From Owenia fusiformis (lineage: Eukaryota > Annelida > Polychaeta > Sabellida > Oweniidae), in contig CAIIXF020000008.1 of the NCBI GenBank assembly GCA_903813345.2, forward strand, positions 19,390,822 to 19,454,821: a DNA stretch of 64,000 nt, given 5' to 3'. The position numbers were made by a program, and so were the translations under genes. Of this stretch, positions 13,772 through 34,519 are shown piece by piece (position 1 is the stretch's first letter; each line of letters opens with the position of its first letter). The notes below the pieces were generated by a model, which saw nothing but the letters and a program-made list of their open reading frames with translations, was not told the origin of the DNA and did no database searches.

Positions 13772-15347
13772 CCGTGAATCTCATTTAAAAGGATATAAAT
13801 GTTACCAAACAGTGCACTGAAATATACTTTCTATGAGAAATGAAAATTGCTGAATCTGCAAAATTTAGCATACAGGATGCGCGAGGACGTACACTTCCCT
13901 CCATAGGTTTGGCAACACTCACTCCCTCATTGGACTACGTGTTAAAGCCCCTTTATGTTTGAATTTTTATTTAAATAACCAGCGATGAAAAATACTTATG
14001 ATAAAGGTGGAAATGTAACCTGACTATTAATTTTTCCATTTTTTCTCACTTACAATAGGTCAGAAAATTGATGACAAAGGTGTGGTATCGATATGGTGAA
14101 CCTTTTGAACACGCGTTTCTCTTAAACCAGTCATCAAAACATTCTGAATATTTTACACATCGTCAATTTAATGGTCGTCTTTTGGATGGTATCATTATCA
14201 TTTGAAATATTTATATATACATCTCTCTATATTGTTTTAGAAAACACATCAGACACTTCTTTTGTTCTTGGTATCATATGTTCGGATTGAAATGAAACAT
14301 CTATCCGAACCTCATTGGAACAAAACGACATAAACACAACGTGTTTAGGACTCTCAATATTGTAATTGTACAAAGGAAAGTTTGGTATCTTGTTAATGAA
14401 ATAAAAGGTTTATCTTAATTTTTATCTATTTTGGGGGGTTTTGTTTTAATTTTTTGCATACTTTTTGTTAAATCAACCAAAATTTCCTTTGTATAACTAT
14501 AATATTGAGAGGTCTAAGAAAATGTTATATACTATTTTGTTCCAACAAGGTTCGGAAAGACATTTTATTTCATTCTCAAGAATTGGTAGAAAGGAACAAA
14601 AACAATTGCACTAAAAAACAAAAAATGTTAACAAAAACAGTTATATATATATATAGATATATTTTGCATTTAATTGTTGCCAATCAGTCAACATTACATA
14701 AAGGACCATGTCTTTTACAGAATGTTTTCAATAATTGGTTTAAGAGAAAAGCATTGTTGAATTCAGTTCACCATATCGATACATATCCTTTGATGATTTT
14801 TTAAAAATCGTCATTCCCATGTTAACCAATGGGAAATGGTGAGATCAGGGCAAATCAGATTTCTGGTTATCTATTTAGTAAATGCTCCACCAAAAATATT
14901 TGTATTTAGAAAATTGAATTGTCTAACCTTTTTGCAACAAAAGTCTTAAGTTTACTTTGTGAACATTAAAGTTACATAGCTTTAGTCATTTCTGAAAATA
15001 ATTTTTCGCCTCCTGTATTATATCAATGGGAGGGGTATCTTGAAAAATACTGTTGATTTTGGAGACCTATAACTTTGTTGACCGTGAAGAAACATATCCT
15101 TTTGTTGAACAAAGTTTGCAGTTTCAATTTTTTACCTGACTTACATTTTTTTGCGAGAACTAGGATAGATGGATATATACATATGACTTGTGACCAATTG
15201 TTCAGTTCCAATTGGTTTAACATCGGAATTTCAACAATAACCTACTGGGGAAGGGATAGGGGTAGGGTTGCCAAACGTAGTGTATATCTCATTCTAAAGT
15301 GATATGAATGTCGCAAAACGAAAATTGTGAAATCGGCAGAATTTACA
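13772..15347. repeat. Old palindromic (foldback) region with flanking direct repeats
   Basis: Arms at about 14070-14410 and 14465-14800 are reverse complements at roughly 70-75 percent. They share TATCGATATGGTGAAC, TTTCTCTTAAACCA, TCCGAACCT..TTGGAACAAAA and CTCTCAATATT..A. The centre is near 14440. Similar sequence in direct orientation (ATCTCATT..AAA..GATAT.AATGT and GAAAATTG.TGAA) flanks it at 13772-13872 and 15284-15347. There is no coding content. It lies between the promoter of protease A and the second TTAA element. Confidence 0.65.
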
Positions 15348-15358
15348 TTATCATTTAA

Positions 15359-16524
15359 AGTGCCCGATAAAGTATAAAATGCGCATGCGTCCAGGTGTTG
15401 ATAAACTATAAATAGCGAAAATCCAGGGTTTGTCACCACAAGGTAAGCCAGGACGTGTTGAGAGAACAGCTAGTGTTGATATTGAATTTATATGTAGCCA
15501 GATAAGTTTCCTTATTGAAATTACATAGGGTTATTAGCAATACTTTGTAGGTGCTAAATAATAAAATATTTAGAGTATATATGAGAGAAATTGGTCATTT
15601 CGAACCTGTTGAAAAGTTTGTGGCTCTCGGCTACACCGGGGAATTTACTTCCATGAGTACACACATAAATGTGGGGTTCCCCAAGAGGTACGCGACAAGG
15701 TGACCTGGCATCAAATGTGCAACTAAATGCTACTATCGACACTGGCGGATTAGGGGGGCCCAGAAAAAAAAATTGGGCCTTTTAAGGCCTTGTTTTTTAA
15801 TTTCAGGCCAAATTTTGAAGAAAATGGGCCTCAAATTTTCAAAATTTGGGCCCACTTTTGGATTTTAGGGGCCCAAATTTTTTTTCGCGCAAGCGCGGAC
15901 ATTTTTTTATCTGACCTGGAATTTGGGCCCCCCCTTGTTGGTTCCTAGATCCGCCCCTGATCGAGAAGATAAAATAATGAATACGACAATAAGTTATTGC
16001 ATGTGACAATTCCGAGCCTTCATCTCACTGAAGTATTTTGAAGTATTTTGAAAACTGAACAAAATTGATTGTACGTAACAGACAATTTATTGTTTTACAA
16101 TGTTTTGATTGGCTAAACGAATGAAACCAACAAATTATGACATGTGAAATGACAATTTTGAAATGTAAAATTTAAAAGTGACAAACACAACCTCCCTATC
16201 CACTCTTTGGGAGCCCTAGTACATTAGTAATATGTACAATGTACATGCAGCAGTGGTAGTGTGCAGCTTATTATCACACTACGCTTTGTATTCTAAAGCC
16301 TGTTGTTTGTAATAACACTGTTCACTCAACGTATGTTTTGTGTGTGGGCAGTCAACGATAATCATTGTTTTATCCCGGTTATATGACCTCGGCAATTATA
16401 ACAAAACCGTACTAAACAAAAAAAACGCAAATAAGAGAAAGCTTTCACACACATATAAAAAATGAACTAGTCTAATCCACCAGTATAAACTCTGTGCTAT
16501 ACGTAGCCGGGTCAGGCGCACACT
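15359..16524. mobile_element. TTAA-flanked DNA transposon, copy 2
   Basis: Same ends as copy 1 (AGTGCCCGATAAAG... and ...GGCGCACACT), flanked by TTAA at 15355-15358 and 16525-16528. It lacks the 825 bp insert of copy 1 but holds a 220 bp MITE. Identity outside the indels is very high by eye, so both copies are recent. Confidence 0.85.
15740..15959. mobile_element. 220 bp MITE nested in TTAA element copy 2, 5-bp target duplication ATCGA
   Basis: CACTGGCGGATTAGGGGGGC at the left end is inverted at the right end as CCTAGATCCGCCCCTG. ATCGA is duplicated at 15735-15739 and 15960-15964, and the empty site survives in copy 1 at 9016-9020. The inside is G/A-rich then C/T-rich (GGGCCCAAATTT blocks) and would fold as one long hairpin. 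The CAG/CAC...GGCGGAT ends suggest hAT-related elements, but the superfamily is not certain. Confidence 0.85.
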
Positions 16525-16528
16525 TTAA

Positions 16529-17051
16529 GGCATGCAATATAAGTTGGGAAACATTGTCAATATTAGGTAAAACCAGCTTGGCATTTATAATTATTTCATC
16601 TCCAAACTCGTGAAAAGCCATGATAGCTGATTTACTGCTAAGCTTTCTGCCCCGATGCAGACCCTTGAGATTTATTGGAAATGCGCCAAGTAAAAAATTG
16701 TGATTTCAATGCAAATCAGTCTTAGAATAATTTAACTTTTGTATCAAATAATTTTTCAGTTCAGGTTCCGAAACTAGAAAATATGGATGATAAAATGAAA
16801 TTTTAGCTATTACATTAAGTTTATCATTCATCTATCACGGGAGATCTTGGGATCGAAATCAATGTTGAGACAAAGCGATATCTCAGACTAAATCATTCAA
16901 TGAGCAGACAATAGGGGAAAGTATGCATAATAATCAATCTTGCTCAAATTAGTCTTTTCTTCCATTTGCTATCAGCAAACTCAACTCTATAATTAGTAAC
17001 TACCTCAACGCTTCTTAATTTTGAAAATGTACGGATGACCATAAACTTTAA
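16529..17051. other. Intergenic stretch without recognised features
   Basis: Noncoding DNA between the TTAA element and the 3' end of protease B; no ORF, RNA gene or repeat recognised. Confidence 0.55.
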
Positions 17052-17057
17052 TTTATT
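17052..17057 (-). promoter_or_regulatory. Poly(A) signal of protease gene B
   Basis: AATAAA on the minus strand about 80 nt past the stop codon of protease B. Confidence 0.55.
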
Positions 17058-17136
17058 CCATAACAAGTAGCTTTTACAAGTAAATTCAGATCAGATCAGC
17101 TAATTTTGCTATACATATTTATCTGTTCCAGTTTTA

Positions 17137-27317
<10,181 letters not shown>

Positions 27318-27970
27318 TTGAATTATACAGGACGTATCTTTTGCTTTTTAATCATTTGTTGATCTCTAACATGGTAGATATATAATTGAACATCTGTGTA
27401 AATACACTAACCATGACAACATGATAACTATAGTCTTCAAACCACCAACCAGGATCGTATGAATGTTGTAGGTTGACTAACCTTTTGTTATTTGCTCAGT
27501 CATTTTATTATTACAATAAATTGATTTTAACGATTATATACGAACAAACATTTGATATGGAGTTAGTATTTCATATCAATTCCTATTATACTCTAATTTT
27601 GGTATTTTCGCAAATTGCTCTATTGTCCTGATTGATTTCCCATCAATTAATACTACGTTAATTCTCTATTCAATTACTTCATGTCATTTTAAATACGTCA
27701 TAATAGAAAATGTACAGTTTAAAGAGCTTCATAAGTATCTCCAATGTCTTTATCCTCAAGTCCAATGGAATAACACAAAGTAATTTATTCATTCACCTGG
27801 ATAAAATACGATTTCTATATCAATGCCTCATAAATATATTTGTTCACTGACATTTTAAGTTCAAATCGGTGGCGCACTAAAATAGGAGTTCTATATAGCT
27901 TTGGAATCTCGCTTATTCTCGTTCCGTGAGATTTTGAGAGATTTTTGCATTTCAAACCTCTAATGACTTA
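27318..27970. other. 5' region of protease B, no further gene
   Basis: Contains the conserved 18-mer at 27389-27406 (72 bp upstream of the start codon); the rest is AT-rich with no ORF or repeat recognised. Confidence 0.5.
27389..27406 (-). promoter_or_regulatory. Conserved upstream motif (gene B copy)
   Basis: AACATCTGTGTAAATACA, identical to the gene A copy; contains a forkhead-like TATTTAC in the transcribed direction. Confidence 0.45.
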
Positions 27971-27974
27971 CTTT

Positions 27975-28460
27975 TTAGCTCACATGGTGAGCTATTGCAA
28001 TCACTCACTTGTCTGTCTGTCCGACTGTCCGTCTGTCTGTCTGTCAACAATTGGCCAGTTTAAAACCTCTGTCAATAGGATTCCCGTTTAAGTTATTTTT
28101 GTTCAACATCAATATAGAACCCCCCCCTCCCTATGACTCCTGGTTCAAAAGCTCGCCTATTTTCATATTTTTTTTATTATCTATTATCTATTTTTATATT
28201 CAGCCATTTTAGTTAACATTGATTTGTCCATATGTCTCACGAAATCCACTTTTGGACCTTTTGCCTTAAACCATCTGTCGATAGCATTCCTGTTTTAAGT
28301 TATTTTTGTTCAGCATCAATACAGAAAACTCCCTTATGACTCCTGGTTCAAAAGCTCGCCTAATTTCAAAATAGTCGCCATTTTTGTCCTGCGATATCTC
28401 TTGTGGCCCATTTCCTAGCTTTACAAATAATTTCAGGTGTCCTGCATTGTTTAAAACCAT
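27975..28460. repeat. Interspersed repeat with AGCTCAC hairpin, TCTG tract and internal duplication
   Basis: Starts with the hairpin AGCTCACATGGTGAGCT (7-bp stem), followed by a (TCTG)n-like tract at 28012-28044. Then the block GTTTTAAGTTATTTTTGTTCA..ATCAATA.AGAA...ATGACTCCTGGTTCAAAAGCTCGCC occurs twice (about 28085-28165 and 28290-28362). It is likely a dispersed element family; no coding content. Confidence 0.65.
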
Positions 28461-29222
28461 GTCACTCCATTTTCGGCCATTTTAGCCATCATTCACTTTT
28501 GAGCAACACCACGGGAGCCCAGTACCCACGGTACCATTTATTTATTTTAATAGCAAATTAGTATTCAGGGAAAGTTATCCACAATGATAACTTTGATTGA
28601 TACTTTTCATCTTTTTTAAAAAAGTGTGGGCCAAATCTCCATTGATGCGATGTTAAGGTTCTTTAGAACCTTGGTTTAATCATTCAACAACCAACATTTT
28701 CATGATTTATTGTAATGTGTCCATTAACGGGTCATGACCATAGTATGTCATTTCACTTTCAAACAAAAAAGCCAAAACATTATGGTAAACCATGTAATTG
28801 AGTTGCAACCATTGCAACTTTTACCATTGAAGCCTATGGTAGTCTGGCTCAAACAAAACAAATAAAAACAAGTGTTGACGTTTATTTATTCAGCGTTATT
28901 CAGCTATATTGCCACTTCCTTGTATTGATATGTAACTTCATAATACTCAAAGGCTTGAATGACACAAACATATCAAACACAAAATATAAAATTTAATTTG
29001 TGGAATTCTAGATTTTAACGTGTAAAAATCAGCCCTATTTATTTTCAAATTGATTCATATCCAGAGAATTGGAATACTCGAGTTTAGAACCTTATTTATG
29101 TAAGACGTACATGTAGCTAGATGTACCTCAGTGACATACGATGATATATTAGTGTTTAAGATCGTAGCTCTTTCTGTTAATGTTTCAAAAGGTATAAAAC
29201 AGTAAAATTCCATATCATTTTT

Positions 29223-29228
29223 TTTATT
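29223..29228 (-). promoter_or_regulatory. Candidate poly(A) signal of the folate-receptor-like gene
   Basis: AATAAA on the minus strand about 175 nt past the stop codon at 29401-29403. The stretch 28461-29222 beyond it holds no recognised feature. Confidence 0.45.
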
Positions 29229-29400
29229 TTGAAGAGTAAAGTACTCCCTTAAAATACAACCATTTACATTTGGGCATTTTGTTTGAGTTTTGTTTAAGAA
29301 AGCAGGTCAAATGAAAGATGACCTCAATTCTGATAACACATTCGACACAAAGGTTTGCACTAAAGATATGTTCTCATTTTAGTGTTGTAACTTGTTATGT

Positions 29401-32310
29401 CTACACTGTAAGTACAAAAACAACTGAGTATGCGACTAAACTAGTAAGCATGAGCGAAACTGAATTATTCGGTGAGCCAGCCGATGAACCATCTGTTGAA
29501 GCGAGTTCCTTAGCTCTAGCTTCAGCCACTGCCTTATTTCGCTCGGCACCAGAAGTGTCATATGTGAATTGCATGCACGGTTCATCATCAGAAACTACTT
29601 TGTAAGCGTCGTCCCATATTTGCTCACAAAAGCTGTTGGCAGAGTCAAAGTGCTTGTCATACTTGTCACACTTTGATTCATCAAGACATTTCATCTGTCC
29701 ATCTGAAAATGAAATTAAGCAGTGTAGAAATATATGGGTTCCATGCAATAGTTTCTTGGTAAGGGCCGAAAATGTAAATACTATAAGGGTCCGTCCACTT
29801 TTTTGCTTTAACTCGTTAACTCACCTTTAAAAGGCATTAACTTAGAAAAGACTAAAAAGTGTTGAAAAACAGGACAAAAAGGGAACATTTTAGAATACAA
29901 TCAGTCGTAACGAAAACAAACAAAGAATTATGAACTTTTAAGCTAATCTTAATCCAAATGAATAATTTCAGGCATATATTTTTGAAACAAATATATATTG
30001 TTAAGAAAAAGAAGTTTCATACAAAGAAACGAATGACATTTTGTGATCGACGTCATCACATGCTTTTAGTTTAGCCAGACACAAATCGTTAATTATAAAT
30101 GCATGCTTATAACTAAATTTTTTATTTGGCATATTTTAATGTCGCTGTTCTACTTGCCCAAATGTGGTAAAATGTCGTACAATTAAGCTAATATAATAAT
30201 AATTCACTCGTCCTATGCATGTATGTAATAAATCTTGAGGTTTCTTACCTTGAGTTGATATGTTCAATCCAAGGAACCAGTCATTTGAGCACGTGTATTC
30301 CTTCTGACATGCGTTATACCATCGTTCGCAAGTACTTTGACATATAGGTAACCTACGCAGTGAATTCTTTTCCTGTAACAATTATAATTTGGATAAATAG
30401 TGTGATGTCAAATTATTGTTTTCAGTAGCGTTGGAGCTGTAATGTATCTTGGTTCTTTAAGTACTAAAATCCTATTTTCTATCTTTTTTGCATTTTTTAA
30501 ATTACTATTGATTTAAAAGATGGAATCACTTCTATAAAAATACTTTGCCATCTTTCAATGACATTGATAAAAACTTGATATATAAAGCTTGACAGATCAA
30601 AATTTTTTGATAATTTATTGTAAGCTTTGGTGTGGTCCATTTGAGTTGTTGTTGGAGTCAAATGAAAGATAAGGTTCTTATGAATACATTGGACATACAA
30701 TGAAATTTAAATGTAAGTCTTTATAGTGCTCAAAAATGTTGAAAATTCCCAAAGTGGGACTTTTAACTGTGATTGGAATTAAATAAGGGATAAATAACTG
30801 AAAATGATTTCAGACCCCTGTGATGGCGAGTGCACCTACAACCCCAGTGGTCTATTTACTGACCATTACAACCATAATGGCTTCAGCCGGTGTGAATGTG
30901 ACAACAATAATGGAGAGACATGTAGCTGCTGCAAGCCTTTCTACATGAAATGCCCTTATGGTAAAGTTTTTCACCACTTTCTGGTTACTTCATCAGTACT
31001 ATTGAGACGATTTAACTATATATTCGACATGTATTACTGAATTACTCAGTTATTGAAATAATATCCCTCTTCTCAATCAATCCTAGCTTTTATCATCATT
31101 AACATGCTTGTTTCTGGAACTGCCTTTGATGATTCTACCAAGGTGTGCAGCAAAGCAGCTTATACCAGCTCCCTACCATCCTGCTTCACATGCTCATGTA
31201 CACCATGCTCCCCATCACGCTCATGTACACCACGCTCCAACTCATGGACTTTATTAAAAGTCACAGAAATTAATTGCACAATTCGAAGGAGGATAAAATA
31301 TGACCTTTGATGACAGCATGTAATACTGGTTATATATGTTATAAATGATCTGACGACAAAACTCAGATGTAATGATACCGTAATGAAGAATTATTCATGA
31401 ATCTAAAATATCATACTGGTGTACACTAAATAAATATAAATTGAGTGTTAGTCATACTTTGCGGAAATCTCAAATTAATGCAATTACAACATCGTCTGGC
31501 CATTTTGGATTTTTTTACGGATCGAATATATGTCAAGTGGCCATGTTGGAAAAAGGTTTTGGCGTTACACTATTAACAATTACATATTTCGACCAACTTT
31601 GATGAAAAATGCATTTACTGGTATTTGAGATGCTCCGGGTGGTCGGATGGACTGAATGACGGATGGACTGACTGACAAACGAAGTGCTTTATTGCACTGT
31701 ATAATCTTCATTTGAATTCGTTGGGATAGCAAGCGGATTATTATAGATGATAATAGTATCAGCTTTTTTTAGTAAACATACCCCAAAATTCGGATGTTCC
31801 CTATTGATCCAAGGGCCAAGATCGGGGGAACAGGTGAAAAAGCAGCCCTCTTCGATAAACTTCTCATAACATGTTGCTCCTAGTGATTTTTTCTGAGGGC
31901 AGTGCGCATATGAGAGTGTGTAGTTCCGCAAAAGTTCTAGTAGGGGACCTGGTTTACAACAAGATCGATTGGCAAACGTGGGACACATAGAACCCTGAAA
32001 CGAAAGTTTTCAGTTGCATTAAAATAACTTTATTAGTCACAAGAAAATAATTGTTTTCTCGAAGACGCTGGTATAAAACTGATAATAATTGCATACTTAA
32101 TGCTTAAGTATTGTACGGCCTTAACTTATAACTCACCTCTAAACCAGGTTCTGGGCTTGGTGATGCCTTGGTATTGTCCATGCACATATTCAGGTAATCC
32201 GTCTGAGATCGCACATTTGTTTCAATAGTCATACACAGACATTGACCGAACAGCATCAACCAAACTGCAGACAATATGACCATTTTAGTCCTATTTGGAT
32301 CCAAAGCCAT
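29401..32310 (-). CDS. Folate receptor-like, GPI-anchored Cys-rich protein
   Basis: Exons 32310 (or 32283)-32137, 31994-31782, 30372-30249 and 29702-29401 join with phases 0, 0, 1 to give 270 (or 261) residues, the usual size of folate receptor / riboflavin-binding family proteins. Visible landmarks are a signal peptide starting MVILSAVWLMLFG; LNMCMD; NRSCCKPG; GCFFTCSPDLGPW, the family hallmark; PICQSTCERWYNAC; TCSNDWF; CEQIWDDAYKV. A hydrophobic C terminus (LMLTSLVAYSVVFVLTV) after a small-residue stretch fits a GPI signal. These proteins bind folate or related vitamins at the cell surface and are internalised; the ligand here cannot be told. The start at 32283 gives the cleaner signal peptide. 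A mariner element ends 42 bp upstream of the other start. Confidence 0.82.
30812..31310 (+). pseudogene. Cys-rich (chitin-binding-like) exon pair nested in the intron of the folate-receptor-like gene
   Basis: Exon one (30812-30960) follows an ATTTCAG acceptor, encodes DPCDGECTYNPSGLF... with eleven cysteines in 50 residues, and ends at a GTAAAG donor in phase 1. The expected continuation, GTAFDDSTKVCSKAAYTSS, is at about 31121-31177 and would join in frame at 31121. However, the bases before it read TTTCTG instead of TTTCAG, so the natural acceptor seems mutated; an upstream AG at about 31085 would add eleven unrelated residues. No upstream exon with a start codon is visible. The C-x-x-G-x-x-F...C pattern recalls peritrophin-type chitin-binding domains. 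It is probably a decayed gene fragment on the strand opposite to its host. Confidence 0.45.
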
Positions 32311-32351
32311 AAATATTTTTATCAGAGCTAGATACACTGTTAAACAGAATA

Positions 32352-33395
32352 CAGGGCGTTCATAAAGTTCTTGCAAAAGTGCTCTAAAATTGTTGTATCT
32401 TAGTCAATCTGGCTGTAATTTTCACTCAGTATACCTACACTATTTATACATTGAGATCCTAAATTATAATAATAGGTCCTTGAGGAAAAAAGTTATGGTT
32501 CCTATAGGAACATGCGTCGGGGGTAGGCGGAGCAGGCAAAAAGGATTTGTTTTGTTTGAAAATTGTTTGAAAATGTTTTTAACTTGTCCTATTTACTTTA
32601 ATAACAGTATTTCAAGAGTGTAATGTGTTCAAAATAGTGTCCATCATGGTCTATATACCTCTGCTGTCTTACTTACCATTCCTCAAACAGATGAAGGAAC
32701 TCATCAGGAAAATTTCTTGCGATTGATCTTTTTATGGATGGCTTTCATTAACATCATCTGATCCTCATTGGATTTCGTTCTTCTTGGATGGCCTGGTCTA
32801 GCATTGTCCCTAACATTTGTTCTACCATCAGAATGTCTTAGTCCATCTTGTAAATGGTTCTTTTGGTCATAGCTTCCTTCCCAAACACTGTGAAATGTCT
32901 TCAAGTGTTTGTTTTCTTGAATTTCCCAGTAAAACATACATCCCGATGCTACTGAATATTTGTAATTGCAAATCATCATCTTTAGCTGATTTTGCAGCCA
33001 TTTTTACAAAAATAAAATTGAAAGTCCGATGTCATCAACCAATATAGGTCACTATGATACCAGTGATGTCATGAAACAAAGAAATTTCAACTCTGATGTC
33101 ATCATATGACATCATCTAGGGTTGATTTGTATTATGCTTTATTTGTATTTTCCAGGATACTTTAAAGTATTTTAAAATTACCTCTAACCAATATCTGTTC
33201 TTTTTTTCAATGCTGCTCCGCCTACCCCTGACTCGTGTCACTATAGCAATCATAACTTTTTTCTTCAAGGACCTATTCGTTATGATTCAAGATTCAAATG
33301 TATGAATAGTGTAGGTATACTGAGTGAAAATTTCAGTCAAATTGATTGAGAAACAAAAAATAGAGTACTTTTGCAAGAACTTTATGAACGCCCTG
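32352..33395. mobile_element. Tc1/mariner-type element, 1044 bp, long inverted ends, TA target duplication
   Basis: CAGGGCGTTCATAAAGTTCT at the left is reversed at the right end (AGAACTTTATGAACGCCCTG), with TA on both sides (32350-32351 and 33396-33397). The inverted arms extend about 190 bp (to 32540 and from about 33200), sharing CAGTATACCTACACTATT and AAGTTATG-type blocks. The interior keeps a decayed transposase segment on the minus strand. Confidence 0.85.
32704..32985 (-). pseudogene. Mariner/Tc1 transposase N-terminal remnant
   Basis: The minus strand reads HSDGRTNVRDNARPGHPRRT then KSNEDQMMLMKAIHKKI. This is the linker after the first helix-turn-helix in Tc1/mariner transposases (the DxxRxGRPR-like block with polar D..I). 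It is short and ends in stops, so it is not functional. Confidence 0.6.
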
Positions 33396-33397
33396 TA

Positions 33398-34430
33398 AAC
33401 TTGACCGATATATCACTGACTCGTGACCTTGTTTTAAGAAAAATGACTGCGGTTTATGTCTCGTTTTCTGAAAGCACTAGGCCTAGCGTAATAAAAATAC
33501 AAAGCATACAATAAAAAAGATAAATCAAGCTAAGAGGAACATCTCGATCTTTTTAAAAGCCCCGTGTAAAGGACATAGTTTGATCATTCAAATATTACCT
33601 TTTATGTTGCGACATTTTTGAAGAATATGACATTTGAAAAAAAAGTTTCTAATAAAAATAATCTAATAATTTTCAAATATTTGAATTTCCCACCATTTTA
33701 GAAACAAACGTTAAGATTTAAAAGAATCAAAGTTTAAAGATATGTTGCACATTTTCTTGTCTTACCTGTCTTGAACTCCACCTGTGTTAAATAGAGAAGG
33801 AGGATCAAGAACCATTGATAGATAGAAAGTGGGGTTTGGTATAATCAACAAAGCTGCAGAGCAATAATTCTAAAGGTTTTTGATATCGTTCTTGAACAAT
33901 GGGTAAAGAGAATTCTCTTACTTTTCTCGGAATTGAGGCAGCCTATGTCCCCTAAAACTCGGTGGATCAACAGAGAATTCTCAATATAAGTTTATTTTCA
34001 TATAATTTACCACATACATCGCCTTGTGCTCAACTATATGATGATGACGCCATACACACGTGAGAATCATCTAAATTCAAAATCTTAGTTTTGCCAAATT
34101 ATTAATATTATGGGATCATGGGACCTAGCCTTGTCACCCAAAGCCAGGGATGGTGGTGTTATTGTAGAAAATTAAAATGTCAACACAATTTGAAGAAATG
34201 AGCGTGGAATTCATCAATGAAGACCAGAAGATGATTGGATAAAAAGTTTTAAAGATATTGGAAATGTAAAATTTCCAACGAAATAGTTTTAGTCATGGTT
34301 AATATCAATGGTCACAACGCCTAACAAACGTTAACAGTCAACAAACAATGTAAGGCAATTATGGTAATTAAACTTCAATTAATTCCATGAGAAGTAACAT
34401 GTACAGAAAATTCAGATATGATATGCATGT
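33398..34430. other. Intergenic stretch without recognised features
   Basis: AT-rich DNA between the mariner element and protease C; no ORF of note, no clear repeat. Confidence 0.5.
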
Positions 34431-34445
34431 TTTAAACATTTCTTT

Positions 34446-34519
34446 CTTCTGCTTGTCAACAATATCTCATTCTGACTTTTCCTTGTGCTCCAGGACATGT
34501 CTCGTTAGAGTCCGACATC
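34446..34519 (-). pseudogene. Remnant of the second C-terminal TSP1 of protease C
   Basis: Just past the TAG of protease C, another minus-strand frame reads SDSNETCPGAQGKVRMRYC then a stop. This matches the [11 protein letters not shown]... end of protease A but lacks the middle of the module. It shows that C once had a second TSP1 and lost it through an internal deletion and frame change. Confidence 0.6.
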
